From the NCBI RefSeq assembly GCF_024585285.1, contig NZ_CP040755.1, positions 2,542,001-2,606,000 on the forward strand: 64,000 nucleotides of DNA, given 5' to 3'. Positions 39,373 through 47,676 of the stretch are shown piece by piece. The notes beneath the pieces were generated by a model. The model did not search any database. It saw nothing but the letters and a program-made list of their open reading frames with translations, and was not told the origin of the DNA. The position numbers and the translations under genes were made by a program. This DNA is from Colwellia sp. M166. Lineage in GTDB: Bacteria > Pseudomonadota > Gammaproteobacteria > Enterobacterales > Alteromonadaceae. Every line of letters starts with the position of its first letter. Positions within the stretch are counted from its first letter, which is position 1.

Positions 39373-39434
39373 AGACTCACTCCTTTAACAATGCCTCAGT
39401 CTCATGTGGGATCGGGAAAGAGACGGCTCAGACT

Positions 39435-39525
39435 TTGCTACCATATTTAGGTTTAAAACCGGTCATGCTTTGGTGGTAGCAACCCGACCGGACGGTTGTT
39501 GGGAGGAGTATAACTCTACTCCCAA
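39435..39525 (-). ncRNA. Structured, possibly pseudoknotted leader RNA
   Basis: Three perfect inverted repeats lie in 91 bases: TTGCTACCA/TGGTAGCAA (39435-39443, 39474-39482), CCGGTC/GACCGG (39459-39464, 39486-39491) and TTGGGAG/CTCCCAA (39499-39505, 39519-39525). The second pair has one arm inside the loop of the first and one outside, the geometry of an H-type pseudoknot. The block is 5' of the hydrophobic peptide gene on the minus strand. It could be a leader, a small RNA or a terminator complex. Confidence 0.45.
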
Positions 39526-39587
39526 ACATTCTTTACAAATAACGCCACTAAAACGGGGTTAGCCGTTTGAAGCTCTTATTAGCGTAC

Positions 39588-40040
39588 CTACTTTTTGGGT
39601 AACCCTTTAAATGTAGTTTCAACCCATGCGTCAAACTTACTTTCTTTGTCAAAATTAAGTACGTCATACATTTCAGGGTTTGTATCTTTAAACCCTGCTT
39701 TGAATTGTTCAAGGTTAAACTCTTCTATATTTTTCTCACGCTTAACTCTAAGAAATAGTTTAGTGATATCTTTAGGTTTAAATCCGATATCTTTTTTGCC
39801 TAAGCTGATTGCTTTTCCATTTTTAGTAATGCCCAACGCTTGAGCAGCTCGAACAGCTTCTTCTTTAACTTTGAAAACTTTGTCATGTAAAGCCAATCTA
39901 GTTATAACATCTCGGGATTTTTGACAATCATACTTTTTTAGTTCTTCTAACGCTGAGAATCGAGTTTTCCAATCATGTTTACAATTAGCATTTTTAATAA
40001 GTTCATCGATATTAGCTGGCGTTTTCATTATTAGTGACAT
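39588..40040 (-). CDS. HEAT-repeat protein (cassette gene)
   Basis: A 150-residue protein whose N-terminal half is a HEAT/armadillo-type helical repeat (WKTRFSALEELKKYDCQKSR; VITRLALHDKVFKVKEEAVR). A lysine-rich C-terminal part follows (KDITKLFLRVKREKNIEEFN). The first Met codon has an AAGG box 7 bases upstream. Such small HEAT proteins bind other proteins; the partner is unknown. Its coding start lies 34 bases after an attC-like site, typical of the short 5' leader of integron cassettes. Confidence 0.72.
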   Translation of the reverse strand: MSLIMKTPANIDELIKNANCKHDWKTRFSALEELKKYDCQKSRDVITRLALHDKVFKVKEEAVRAAQALGITKNGKAISLGKKDIGFKPKDITKLFLRVKREKNIEEFNLEQFKAGFKDTNPEMYDVLNFDKESKFDAWVETTFKGLPKK

Positions 40041-40073
40041 TGATTTACCTTAAGTGATGAATGATGGACAACA

Positions 40074-40146
40074 TACTAACGCCGCGCTCACCGGAAAATT
40101 AGGAGCAGAGCGAGTAATCTTTTCCGAATGCAGCGCCTTGTTATGC
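40074..40146 (-). repeat. attC-like integron recombination site
   Basis: On the minus strand the 73-base site starts GCATAACAAGGCGCT and ends GAGCGCGGCGTTAGTA. The arms GCGCT/AGCGC and CGGAAAA/TTTTCCG pair, leaving the mismatched bulges expected of attC. The stop codon of the 334-residue gene upstream (TAA) lies inside the first box. A matching core word GTTAAGT lies at 41206-41212, before that gene, as expected for the other boundary of the cassette. Confidence 0.65.
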
Positions 40147-41145
40147 ATCGCTACACGCCTCTTCAATACCGATAGACAATTTCTCCAAACAGACCACTAG
40201 GTTTTCCACATCGTTGGCCGAAATTATTAAGCGCTGACCTTCTTTGTATTTGTTATCACCTGATTTTTCAAGGTATTTCTCGTCCACAATTCCTTCATTG
40301 TGGGCGAGCAAATGGCGCTTTTGATATAGAATTCGAAGTAAATTGATTTCGTCTTTACTCATCCATTCATCAAACCCTTTTTGAACCGCCTTTTTCCAAA
40401 GCTCACTAGCTTGTTCTAAACGCTGAAAAGCGTTGAACGGAGCCTTTCCAAAAACGTCATACATACCTTCACAATATTTCTGGAAGGCAACTACTCCGTC
40501 ACTAATACACGTCTCAATCAGCGATCTGCATGTTAACTCTGCTTCATCTTTGCCTGCTGTCTCGATTAGCGCCTGTTTAACAACACCGACACTATCTTTC
40601 TTAGCCCGAATTTTCCGTAATGAGTCTCTAAACGTACGAGTCACGGAGTTGTGACCGCACGCGGGACAGAAGTATGCGCTACCTACAACAGAAAATCTGG
40701 ATTCGCAGTTTTCACATTGAATTTCCAGCTGCATAAGATCCGCAGCCTTTGCTGGAATTGTATGTGTTCTTTTAGAGCCGCCTGTTACTTTCATTGACAT
40801 TGAGATAAAGCTGTTTTTCGATTGACGCCCATTGAACTTTTGAGCACCAGAAAGGAGGGAGTTATGAATTTTCCCTTGAATTACGGCAAACGCCTCAGCT
40901 TTAGCATGTTCGACTTGCTCAATAGTAAACCACTGATCGGAGGGATCTTCATGACGACAAAACGGGCACCATACAGCTTCGTCTTTGAAGATATTAGCCC
41001 AATCTTCTTCATTGACTTTAAAAATGAACTCGCAGTCTTCATTGGGGCATTGCTTGTCGATATATCCCTTTTCATCCGATTCGATTACTACAGATACCGA
41101 CTGGCCATTCATCCGTTCCATTTCTTTTATCAAGTCTTCAAACAT
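40141..41145 (-). CDS. Double zinc-ribbon HEPN protein (cassette gene)
   Basis: Starting at the ATG at 41145 (AAGGGA box upstream) the protein has 334 residues; an earlier ATG at 41172 lacks such a box. Two zinc ribbons are visible: CPNEDC...CPFC (about 33-63) and CENC...CPAC (about 144-163). The C-terminal helical part ends in the HEPN signature R-x4-H (RHLLAH, about 277-282, followed by NEGIVDEKY). A nucleic-acid-binding, RNA-cutting protein is a fair inference. The gene lies between two cassette-type core sites, so it appears to be a mobile gene cassette. Confidence 0.75.
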   Translation of the reverse strand: MFEDLIKEMERMNGQSVSVVIESDEKGYIDKQCPNEDCEFIFKVNEEDWANIFKDEAVWCPFCRHEDPSDQWFTIEQVEHAKAEAFAVIQGKIHNSLLSGAQKFNGRQSKNSFISMSMKVTGGSKRTHTIPAKAADLMQLEIQCENCESRFSVVGSAYFCPACGHNSVTRTFRDSLRKIRAKKDSVGVVKQALIETAGKDEAELTCRSLIETCISDGVVAFQKYCEGMYDVFGKAPFNAFQRLEQASELWKKAVQKGFDEWMSKDEINLLRILYQKRHLLAHNEGIVDEKYLEKSGDNKYKEGQRLIISANDVENLVVCLEKLSIGIEEACSDA

Positions 41146-41172
41146 GGGAAATCCCTTATAGATGCATAACAT

Positions 41173-41532
41173 TTTAGTATTTATGCGACACGCATATTTC
41201 TGCCAACTTAACGCTCATTTTTCTACATTATATAGTTTTAACAAACAACCTAAGGAATTACTATCTCTAAGTTTTCTAAAACATTTGAGCAAAGATAAAT
41301 AGAACAATATGTGCGCGTCGCTTATTTTCATGGATATACGCGCAAAGAGCAGTTTGACCAATCAGTTAACTACGATATTTAGCAAACCTCAACGTCTGCT
41401 CATCGCTCTTTAACGACGTTAGTCTAGTTACAATTTTCTTTGGCTATATGCATGGATACTTAATCTAAATATTTACCTTAGCGGTATCTCCTGTAAACTA
41501 TTCTCATATCTAAAATGTTAACGATCTACCTA
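41173..41532. other. Spacer between cassette array and glycosylase paralogue
   Basis: The core-site word GTTAAGT (minus strand, 41206-41212) marks the likely left boundary of the zinc-ribbon HEPN cassette. GCTCAAATGTTTT and AAAAATGAGC could pair across 41215-41295, but no second core box was found. Nothing else is evident. Confidence 0.4.
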
Positions 41533-42225
41533 ATGGAAAAATTCGAAAATCTTTATCGCCGAGCTGCTGAGCGAAAAGGCGGAGAAATGGCTTTATCTCA
41601 TTTATTATCTAAACCTCTTACTTATGACGAGCTATTATTGGTAAGTAATAGTGAGGTGCTTGCTGAGTTCACACGAAAAATTTTTCAATCGGGTTTTGTG
41701 TGGGCGGTTGTTAATAAAAAATGGGATGGTTTTGAAGAGGTTTTTTGGAATTTTGACATTGATAAGCTAATAATGATGCCGGACGATATGCTTGAGCGTA
41801 AAGCTGCAGATCCAAAAATAATCCGTAATCATACCAAGGTTAAAACCGTTCGGGATAATGCTATATGGCTAAAAGAACTGAGTGACGAATATGGTTCTGT
41901 TAGTAAGTGGTTGGCAGACTGGCCTGCTGATGATATTACCGGTCTTTGGTTGCATCTTAAAAAGCACGGCGCTCGCTTAGGCGGGAATACAGGTCCTTAC
42001 GCACTTCGCCAATTAGGTGTTGATACTTTTATTCTCAGCAGGGACGTTGAAACTTATTTTAGGTCTCATAATCTGATTGACGGAGGGTTAACCTCAAAAC
42101 GTAATTTGAAAATAATTCAAGATACGTTCAATCAATGGAAAAAAGAATCTGGTTTTAGCTTACAAGAGTTAAGTCAAATAGTTGCGTATTCGGTTGGTGA
42201 TAATCATGTTGGGTTTATTAGTTAG
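41533..42225 (+). CDS. 3-methyladenine DNA glycosylase I-like protein (intact paralogue)
   Basis: A complete Tag-family glycosylase of 230 residues from the ATG at 41533 (MEKFENLYRRAAERKGG); a start at 41515 would add six residues. The active-site helix KIFQSGFVWAVVNKKW, the DPKIIRNHTKVKTV strand and LGGNTGPYALRQLGVDTFILS are all present. Such enzymes remove alkylated bases from DNA. It is clearly related to, but diverged from, the truncated copy at 33206-33907 and lies in the opposite orientation. It may back up the lost native function. Confidence 0.85.
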   Translation: MEKFENLYRRAAERKGGEMALSHLLSKPLTYDELLLVSNSEVLAEFTRKIFQSGFVWAVVNKKWDGFEEVFWNFDIDKLIMMPDDMLERKAADPKIIRNHTKVKTVRDNAIWLKELSDEYGSVSKWLADWPADDITGLWLHLKKHGARLGGNTGPYALRQLGVDTFILSRDVETYFRSHNLIDGGLTSKRNLKIIQDTFNQWKKESGFSLQELSQIVAYSVGDNHVGFIS

Positions 42226-42337
42226 TTGAGCGTTGACGAAGCTATCTAATTACAATAACTTCACCTATACAGATATCATTTTGTTTCCACTTTAGATGAG
42301 CACGTCTGGAAATAATGATGTAGCTATTAATCATAAG

Positions 42338-44254
42338 TCATAGCAACCCCAATTCTTCTAATAACTCCAACTTACGATACCAATACTCCGACAGTAACTC
42401 TTGTTCAAATACCTCTTTACGAACGTTTTTAATAATAGTTAAACAATCAGGCTTCTTGTCGCCTATGAAGCCTAACAAATCTTCAATACGTGTTAATATC
42501 TGCTTATAAACGCTATCAAAATGCTCTTGTGACGCAGATGAAGTTTGGCTTTGTATTATTAAATACTTTACTGACAATAGCTTTCTGATATCAGCTTCAT
42601 CTGCATGAACTCGATATTTATTACAAAACAAACAGCCTTCGTGGTTACCACAGCTAACCGTTATAGGGCTATTTGAGGGAAGGGAGTTCAGCGGCTCAGG
42701 CTTTGACTCTTCAGAACAGTTGCCACTAGGGATAGGAACAGATATAACAGGCTCTTTTAAGAGTTGTTTATCTAACTCAGCAAAATAATCAGTTATCTGC
42801 TCAGCTGACTTTTCTGTATCTTTATTCGTGTAGTGTGAATCAGCAGACTTTTTATTATGTTGCATGACATAGCTACTGATTCCACTACCATAATTATTTC
42901 TAACCCATAGTGACTTACTTACTCGAAAAGACTTACTTGTACCTGTTAAAGGAGCGCCGGTGAATTGGGTTGAGAACAGCTTTCTAAAAGAGCAAGAAAC
43001 ATCTCCTTTGGTGCTTAAGCTAGATAGTTTACTTACTGCAGCACTAATAAATAGAGCTTTATAATCTTGTTGGTAATATTCAATTAAGTAGCTTCTCAGT
43101 TGGATGTAGCGCTGAAAATCAGCCACAAACTCATTTTGAATATCGTAACTAACGGTAATGCCATTAGCTCTCCATTTTATACTTTTGAAGTTCTGTTCGC
43201 TTTTATCCGTAAGGTATTCATCCTCAAAAATTAACGATGCGGCAGTACTATCATTCTCACCTGTCACTATCAAAAAATGCATGAAATAAGCTCGACAAGC
43301 CCATGCAGCCAGCAATAATCTTAATTTTGAGTATTCTAAATTTACTTTAACGTTAGCATCTTCTGCTTGGCTTACATGCTGGCCTAATTGATACCTTTTT
43401 TTTCCTTTGTTATGAGCAAACAACTCAAGCTCTTCAACAGAATAAAAATCCCCAGTATCATAATTGAACGCACGCATCCCAATTGTCTTTTTATGTTTTG
43501 GCTTCAACCATTGGTTATAAGACGGTGCTATCCATAATAGTTCATTATTTACATCTACTGATGTCGGGATTTCGATATGGTCTAATACTATATTGCTGAA
43601 TTGTCTGAATATTTGTGTGTATAAGCTAAATTGTTTGGCAAAAGCCTCATCATTTAAAGCAAGGGCAGATTGAACTTGGTTATTGTTACGTTGAATTATA
43701 AATAACCCGCCGGTCAACTCACTTTCTTCAACACTTATCGCATATGCAAAAAATGAAATAACTCTACTTTGATAGGTTTGCGCTGTGTGAGTTGATAAAC
43801 CTAACTTTAAGTCTCTGTCATATATTTTAATTTCGTGTAATAAATGATCTGTATAGTGGTGAATGAAACTTTGAATGGAAAACTTATTAAATTGTAGTTT
43901 AACCCCGTCAGTATGAATGCGCTTAAATAGACTAATCATATAGCTGGTAAATCCACTTAAAGTACGGGGTCTTTTACCATCTAACAATAAGTCAGCTACA
44001 TAGGTAATCAGCTTTGTAGCGAATGAAGTTGAAGTTATATCGATGGATCTTAAGTTAACCTTAAGAGTTCGATTATCTTTGTTGGTTGTTTTAAAATCTG
44101 TATAACAGATGCGTCCGAGGTGCTGAAAGGTAGTGCCAAACTGTATAACAATATTATCTACTCGATTAAAACTAAATGTATCGTTGTTATCGAATAGGTC
44201 AGTAAGCTCTTCTATTGTGTAGATTTTAGGGGTGATAAGAGTATATCTGTTCAT
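42338..44254 (-). CDS. Large tyrosine-recombinase-fold protein with zinc motif, catalytically degenerate
   Basis: The 638-residue protein resembles a tyrosine recombinase in its last two thirds: a section like TGENDSTAASLIFEDEYL sits where the first catalytic Arg is normally found but has none, while SSYVMQHNKKSADSHYTN keeps the final His and Tyr. Near residue 538 a Cys cluster (CGNHEGCLFC) followed by YRVHADEADIRKLLS suggests zinc binding. It starts 13 bases after the active recombinase gene and is clearly its partner. Similar large partners occur in mobile islands of gammaproteobacteria, but I cannot name the family with certainty. Confidence 0.65.
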   Translation of the reverse strand: MNRYTLITPKIYTIEELTDLFDNNDTFSFNRVDNIVIQFGTTFQHLGRICYTDFKTTNKDNRTLKVNLRSIDITSTSFATKLITYVADLLLDGKRPRTLSGFTSYMISLFKRIHTDGVKLQFNKFSIQSFIHHYTDHLLHEIKIYDRDLKLGLSTHTAQTYQSRVISFFAYAISVEESELTGGLFIIQRNNNQVQSALALNDEAFAKQFSLYTQIFRQFSNIVLDHIEIPTSVDVNNELLWIAPSYNQWLKPKHKKTIGMRAFNYDTGDFYSVEELELFAHNKGKKRYQLGQHVSQAEDANVKVNLEYSKLRLLLAAWACRAYFMHFLIVTGENDSTAASLIFEDEYLTDKSEQNFKSIKWRANGITVSYDIQNEFVADFQRYIQLRSYLIEYYQQDYKALFISAAVSKLSSLSTKGDVSCSFRKLFSTQFTGAPLTGTSKSFRVSKSLWVRNNYGSGISSYVMQHNKKSADSHYTNKDTEKSAEQITDYFAELDKQLLKEPVISVPIPSGNCSEESKPEPLNSLPSNSPITVSCGNHEGCLFCNKYRVHADEADIRKLLSVKYLIIQSQTSSASQEHFDSVYKQILTRIEDLLGFIGDKKPDCLTIIKNVRKEVFEQELLSEYWYRKLELLEELGLL

Positions 44255-44267
44255 ATCACCCCTAAGC

Positions 44268-45029
44268 TTAAGTGCTTTCTTTTAATTTTTGTATTGTTTT
44301 CAAAGTAATATTTAAATCACTTTCTGAAATTCCATGTTTTTTAGCGATATCCGACAATTCACTGCTATTATTTGATATTGCAGAATTTAGTAACGATTCT
44401 AATCCATTATCCATTTTTTGTGATTGCTCTAGGTTTGCTTCAGGTGCGGCTATTAGTTCTCGATTGATATAACTTTTAGTCGTAGTCACGGTTTCGTGCC
44501 CCATAAGTTGTGCTAAATATTTATGATCAACTTTATGTGAGGAGGCTATGAATGACATGTGTGTGGCAAAGTGGCGTCTTAGTGAACTAACTGTGATTGG
44601 TAATGCAGTACTATCGCTCGCTGTCTTAAAACCTTTCATTACATACTGCCTAGAGATCGGTGATGCAGGCTTATTTTTTTGATTCTTACTACTTCTAGAT
44701 TGAAAGACAAAAATATCATTCGGGTATTCATGCTGTAATGTTGATAGCACCTCAATGCATTCTTCATTTAATATGATAGTGCGTATTTGCGGTGTGCTGG
44801 TTTTTATAGACTCAATTGATATTGAATTAGATTTATAATTAATATCTATAAATTTCAGCGGTAATATTTCATTAATTCTTGCTCCTGTATTCAAAATCAT
44901 CGTAAATAAATCTTGAAGCTGCGCGTAACCATTCTCTTTCAAAGCCTCTTTGAACTTCTTGAGGTCTTGAGTTGTTAAGGCTTTGTTTTCTAACGTTTGC
45001 ACTTTCTTGATATCTTTCATTCTGTTCAT
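44268..45029 (-). CDS. Tyrosine recombinase / integrase
   Basis: A 253-residue site-specific recombinase. The first catalytic Arg is in GARINEI (R51), the second Arg in SSLRRHFATH (about R151, with Ser replacing the usual His before it), and the box GHETVTTTKSYI supplies H178 and the Tyr nucleophile Y187. The N-terminal DNA-binding part is short. It should catalyse excision or integration of the island. It lies upstream of, and in an operon with, the 638-residue recombinase-fold protein and follows the helicase by 85 bases. Confidence 0.88.
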   Translation of the reverse strand: MNRMKDIKKVQTLENKALTTQDLKKFKEALKENGYAQLQDLFTMILNTGARINEILPLKFIDINYKSNSISIESIKTSTPQIRTIILNEECIEVLSTLQHEYPNDIFVFQSRSSKNQKNKPASPISRQYVMKGFKTASDSTALPITVSSLRRHFATHMSFIASSHKVDHKYLAQLMGHETVTTTKSYINRELIAAPEANLEQSQKMDNGLESLLNSAISNNSSELSDIAKKHGISESDLNITLKTIQKLKEST

Positions 45030-45114
45030 TATAATTCCAACTTGTCATTTTTTGTGTTTTGACAAGTATAGGGTTTGGGAGTATATTTGCAATATATAAT
45101 TAACAATATATTTA

Positions 45115-46549
45115 TCACCTCAACCCACTCAGCCCCAACGCTATCGTTTCCTGCTTAAAACGACCAAATATATTGACCACTTTCTCATACGAAGTTGTTA
45201 GATAGTGATCATCAACGGCATTACTAGATTCATCAAAGTCTACAATTTCAGCTTTAGCTCCAAAAACACTAACTGTAAGCTCAGCATTAGGCTTTAATGG
45301 TGAAGCCTTATCGAAAACAACATCCTTTTTTTCTGTAAACTCTAAATCGTCAACAACCTCAGCTTTCATCTTTTCAAACTTAACCACATCAGCTTCAAAA
45401 GGAACATCTTGCTTAACGCGATAGGCATACTCCAACAACTTAGGCTCAGCTGGCATATACATCACCGCTTCTTGGTTCTTTTGAGCCAGTCATTCTTAAA
45501 ATACGACCTAATATCTGCCTAAAGTGCATTTCAGTTTTGATATTGGTCAGGTGACAACAAACCTGTAAACGGGGGATATTCGTACCTTCGCTGATCATGC
45601 CGACAGATATTATCCACTTACTCTTGGCATGTCTGAATTGTTGAATAATATTCGTTGGGTCACTTTCCCTGTACGTTACAACTATCGAATCTTCGTTAAA
45701 ACACGACTTCATCAACATCGATATTTGGTTTGCGTGCTCTACCGATGAAGCAACAACCAACCCCGCAGCGTCAGGGTTAACTCGCCTAATTTTTGATAAT
45801 TTCTTATGTGCAGAAGCGATTAAAAACTCCATCACCGCCTCATTCTCAATAATCTCCTGATAAGGAATGATTGACTGAGATAAAAGCGCTTTAAAACTAT
45901 TAAACGTTTTAGTTTCCTCGATATCAACAACCGAAATATTTGTATTATCGATGGCAACTATTTGAGGAACCCTACAAACATCATCATGAATAGCCTCATA
46001 AAGCCCGTAAACGTAATCACAGGCTATTTTGTTATTAGGGTGTGTATAGTTAGAAAGAACGATAGGAGCAGCGTCTGATCGCCACGGAGTGCCTGTTAAT
46101 GCCAGTGTAAATTTTGCCTTATTTTGAATGTTAAGGATTATCTGCTCACCCCATGCGTTGGCATTATCAACATTTGAACCAGCACAATGATGAATTTCAT
46201 CAAATATCACAAATACCCGATAACGCTCAAACAGCCGCCAAAAGCTTGCATCAAGGTACTGTAGATTATGATAAGTCAGTGATCTACCCTTAGCACCAAT
46301 CAAGCCGTCAAAACGCTCTTGTGTTCTTAGGTGCAAACTTTCACTAAAGTCTTTAGCAACGATGGAAGAAGGGGAAAAGCAAACCACTAAATCCACTTGG
46401 TCACTTTTAAGTAGCTGATCAGCCAATTCCGAAGCCATTATCGTTTTGCCCGCGCCTGGCGTTGCTAAGGCTAAAAAGTGGCTATGCCCCTTTAAGTATT
46501 GAGCTAAGGCTAAATCAATACACTCAGATTGCCACTGTCTTAATTTCAT
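45115..46549 (-). pseudogene. DEAD/DEAH-type helicase, frameshifted
   Basis: A superfamily 2 helicase of about 475 residues when read across one frameshift. Walker A ATPGAGKT, the DEIHHC box and a C-terminal helicase domain ending FRQILGRILRMTGS are in the first frame. The rest (VMYMPAEPKLLEYAYRVKQD) is in the next. Removing one base from the run of four T (plus strand 45479-45482) restores a continuous product. Its start overlaps the preceding gene's stop by four bases (ATGA). Whether the shift is a mutation or a base-calling error is unclear. Confidence 0.8.
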
Positions 46550-47058
46550 AAGTTCTCTTGTTCAAGTAAGCCTTCAATAGCCCTTATCTTGCCTAAAATT
46601 CTAGTATTATTATCTTTAGCTTTATTAAATTGAGGTTGTATTTCATCAACTAACTCGGGAAACTCAGAATACAGCTCCTTGTAAGCTTCTGATTCGCCAA
46701 TATTCAATAATAATTCAGCTTTATAATGATTTAACTTAGTGATTAACTTGTCTTGTTTAGCATCATTTGTATTATCTGATACTTTAGTGGTAGCTTCAGC
46801 CAATAAAGCTATTTGCTGACTGTCAAAAAGTTCGGTTTTATGAAAGCGGGTAAGCCCTTTTTTATTCGATTTGGGTTTAATTAACCAACCTTTATTCACT
46901 AGTTTTAATAGTTCTGCATAAATGAACCGCCTAACACTGGTTGGCTCTAATGATGAGTCATTCTTTAAAGCAAAATATGCTGATCGGACATCGCTGGTCG
47001 TGAAGTGATCAAAGTTGGCTGCGGCAATAATTTGAGCGACAAAAGAATCTAATTTCAT
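46546..47058 (-). CDS. Winged-helix-like protein coupled to the helicase
   Basis: A 170-residue protein with an N-terminal winged-helix-like section (SDVRSAYFALKNDSSLEPTS; LLKLVNKGWLIKP) and a C-terminal helical, coiled-coil part. The family is not recognised. It is the first gene of the mobility operon: its stop overlaps the helicase start (ATGA) and its promoter region faces the divergent XRE gene. A DNA-binding or helicase-accessory role is inferred from these positions. Confidence 0.65.
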   Translation of the reverse strand: MKLDSFVAQIIAAANFDHFTTSDVRSAYFALKNDSSLEPTSVRRFIYAELLKLVNKGWLIKPKSNKKGLTRFHKTELFDSQQIALLAEATTKVSDNTNDAKQDKLITKLNHYKAELLLNIGESEAYKELYSEFPELVDEIQPQFNKAKDNNTRILGKIRAIEGLLEQENL

Positions 47059-47112
47059 ATTTTTAATTGCTACAGGGGTTAAGTATTTGATAAAAAAGTA
47101 ACGATATTGATA

Positions 47113-47159
47113 TATATGTCAATAAGTTTCATTATATGTCATGGGTTGGTTGTCTGCAA
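47113..47159 (-). promoter_or_regulatory. Promoter of the mobility operon with repeated operator
   Basis: On the minus strand TTGCAG (47154-47159) and TATAAT (47131-47136) are 17 bases apart. Two direct copies of TATATGTCA (plus strand, 47113-47121 and 47133-47141) lie 20 bases apart, about two helical turns, and the second overlaps the -10 box. The divergent XRE protein is the natural candidate to bind them. Confidence 0.55.
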
Positions 47160-47197
47160 TATGGGAAGATTTATTCTTTTATCTGTGGAAATTTTGA

Positions 47198-47438
47198 ATG
47201 CAGCCCGTGCAAAAAATAATTGGCATGAATCTCAAAATTGCCCGAACAAAGCGCTCTATAACACAAGCTGAAATAGCTAATAAATTAGGTGTCGAGGCAA
47301 GCTATTTAAGTCGAATAGAAAGAGGCTCTGTTCCTGCATCATGCGAAAAAAATTTATGAAATCATTCACCTACTCCAATGTGGAATTGATGAAATTTTTC
47401 CACAGCCTGAAGAGGTAGAAACTAAATTTCATCAGTAA
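47198..47438 (+). pseudogene. XRE-family regulator, frameshifted
   Basis: The ATG at 47198 opens a helix-turn-helix protein (IARTKRSITQAEIANKLGVE, then ASYLSRIERGSV). A run of seven A (47346-47352) shifts the frame; with six A the product continues CEKIYEIIHLLQCGIDEIFP to TAA at 47436-47438, about 79 residues. The span of 241 bases equals 80 codons plus one. It is divergent from the recombinase/helicase operon, the usual place for a repressor of mobility genes. Confidence 0.7.
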
Positions 47439-47565
47439 TTTTGGTTCGCGTTTGCTTTAATCGAATAAATATCTCGCATTAATTAAGTAATCAAAATCAG
47501 TTGACATCATAACTTTCATTAGACAATAATGTTGTAAATGGTCGGCTCAACCAGCGGTTGAATTT

Positions 47566-47641
47566 CTACTCCTTTCAAACAAAGAGTCACCCCCTAAAAT
47601 TATTCGGGTCTTTTATTTTATATCCTTTAGCCAAGGAGTAG
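47566..47641. promoter_or_regulatory. Inverted repeats upstream of the FGE-domain gene
   Basis: CTACTCCTT (47566-47574) and AAGGAGTAG (47633-47641) are perfect 9-bp inverted repeats enclosing ACCC...GGGT then CTTTT, which could fold as a terminator-like structure. The palindrome TCAACCAGCGGTTGA lies just before. They occupy the leader of the gene starting at 47677. Confidence 0.35.
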
Positions 47642-47676
47642 GACGTTTTACGTCGGCAAAATTAAAGGTATAATCC

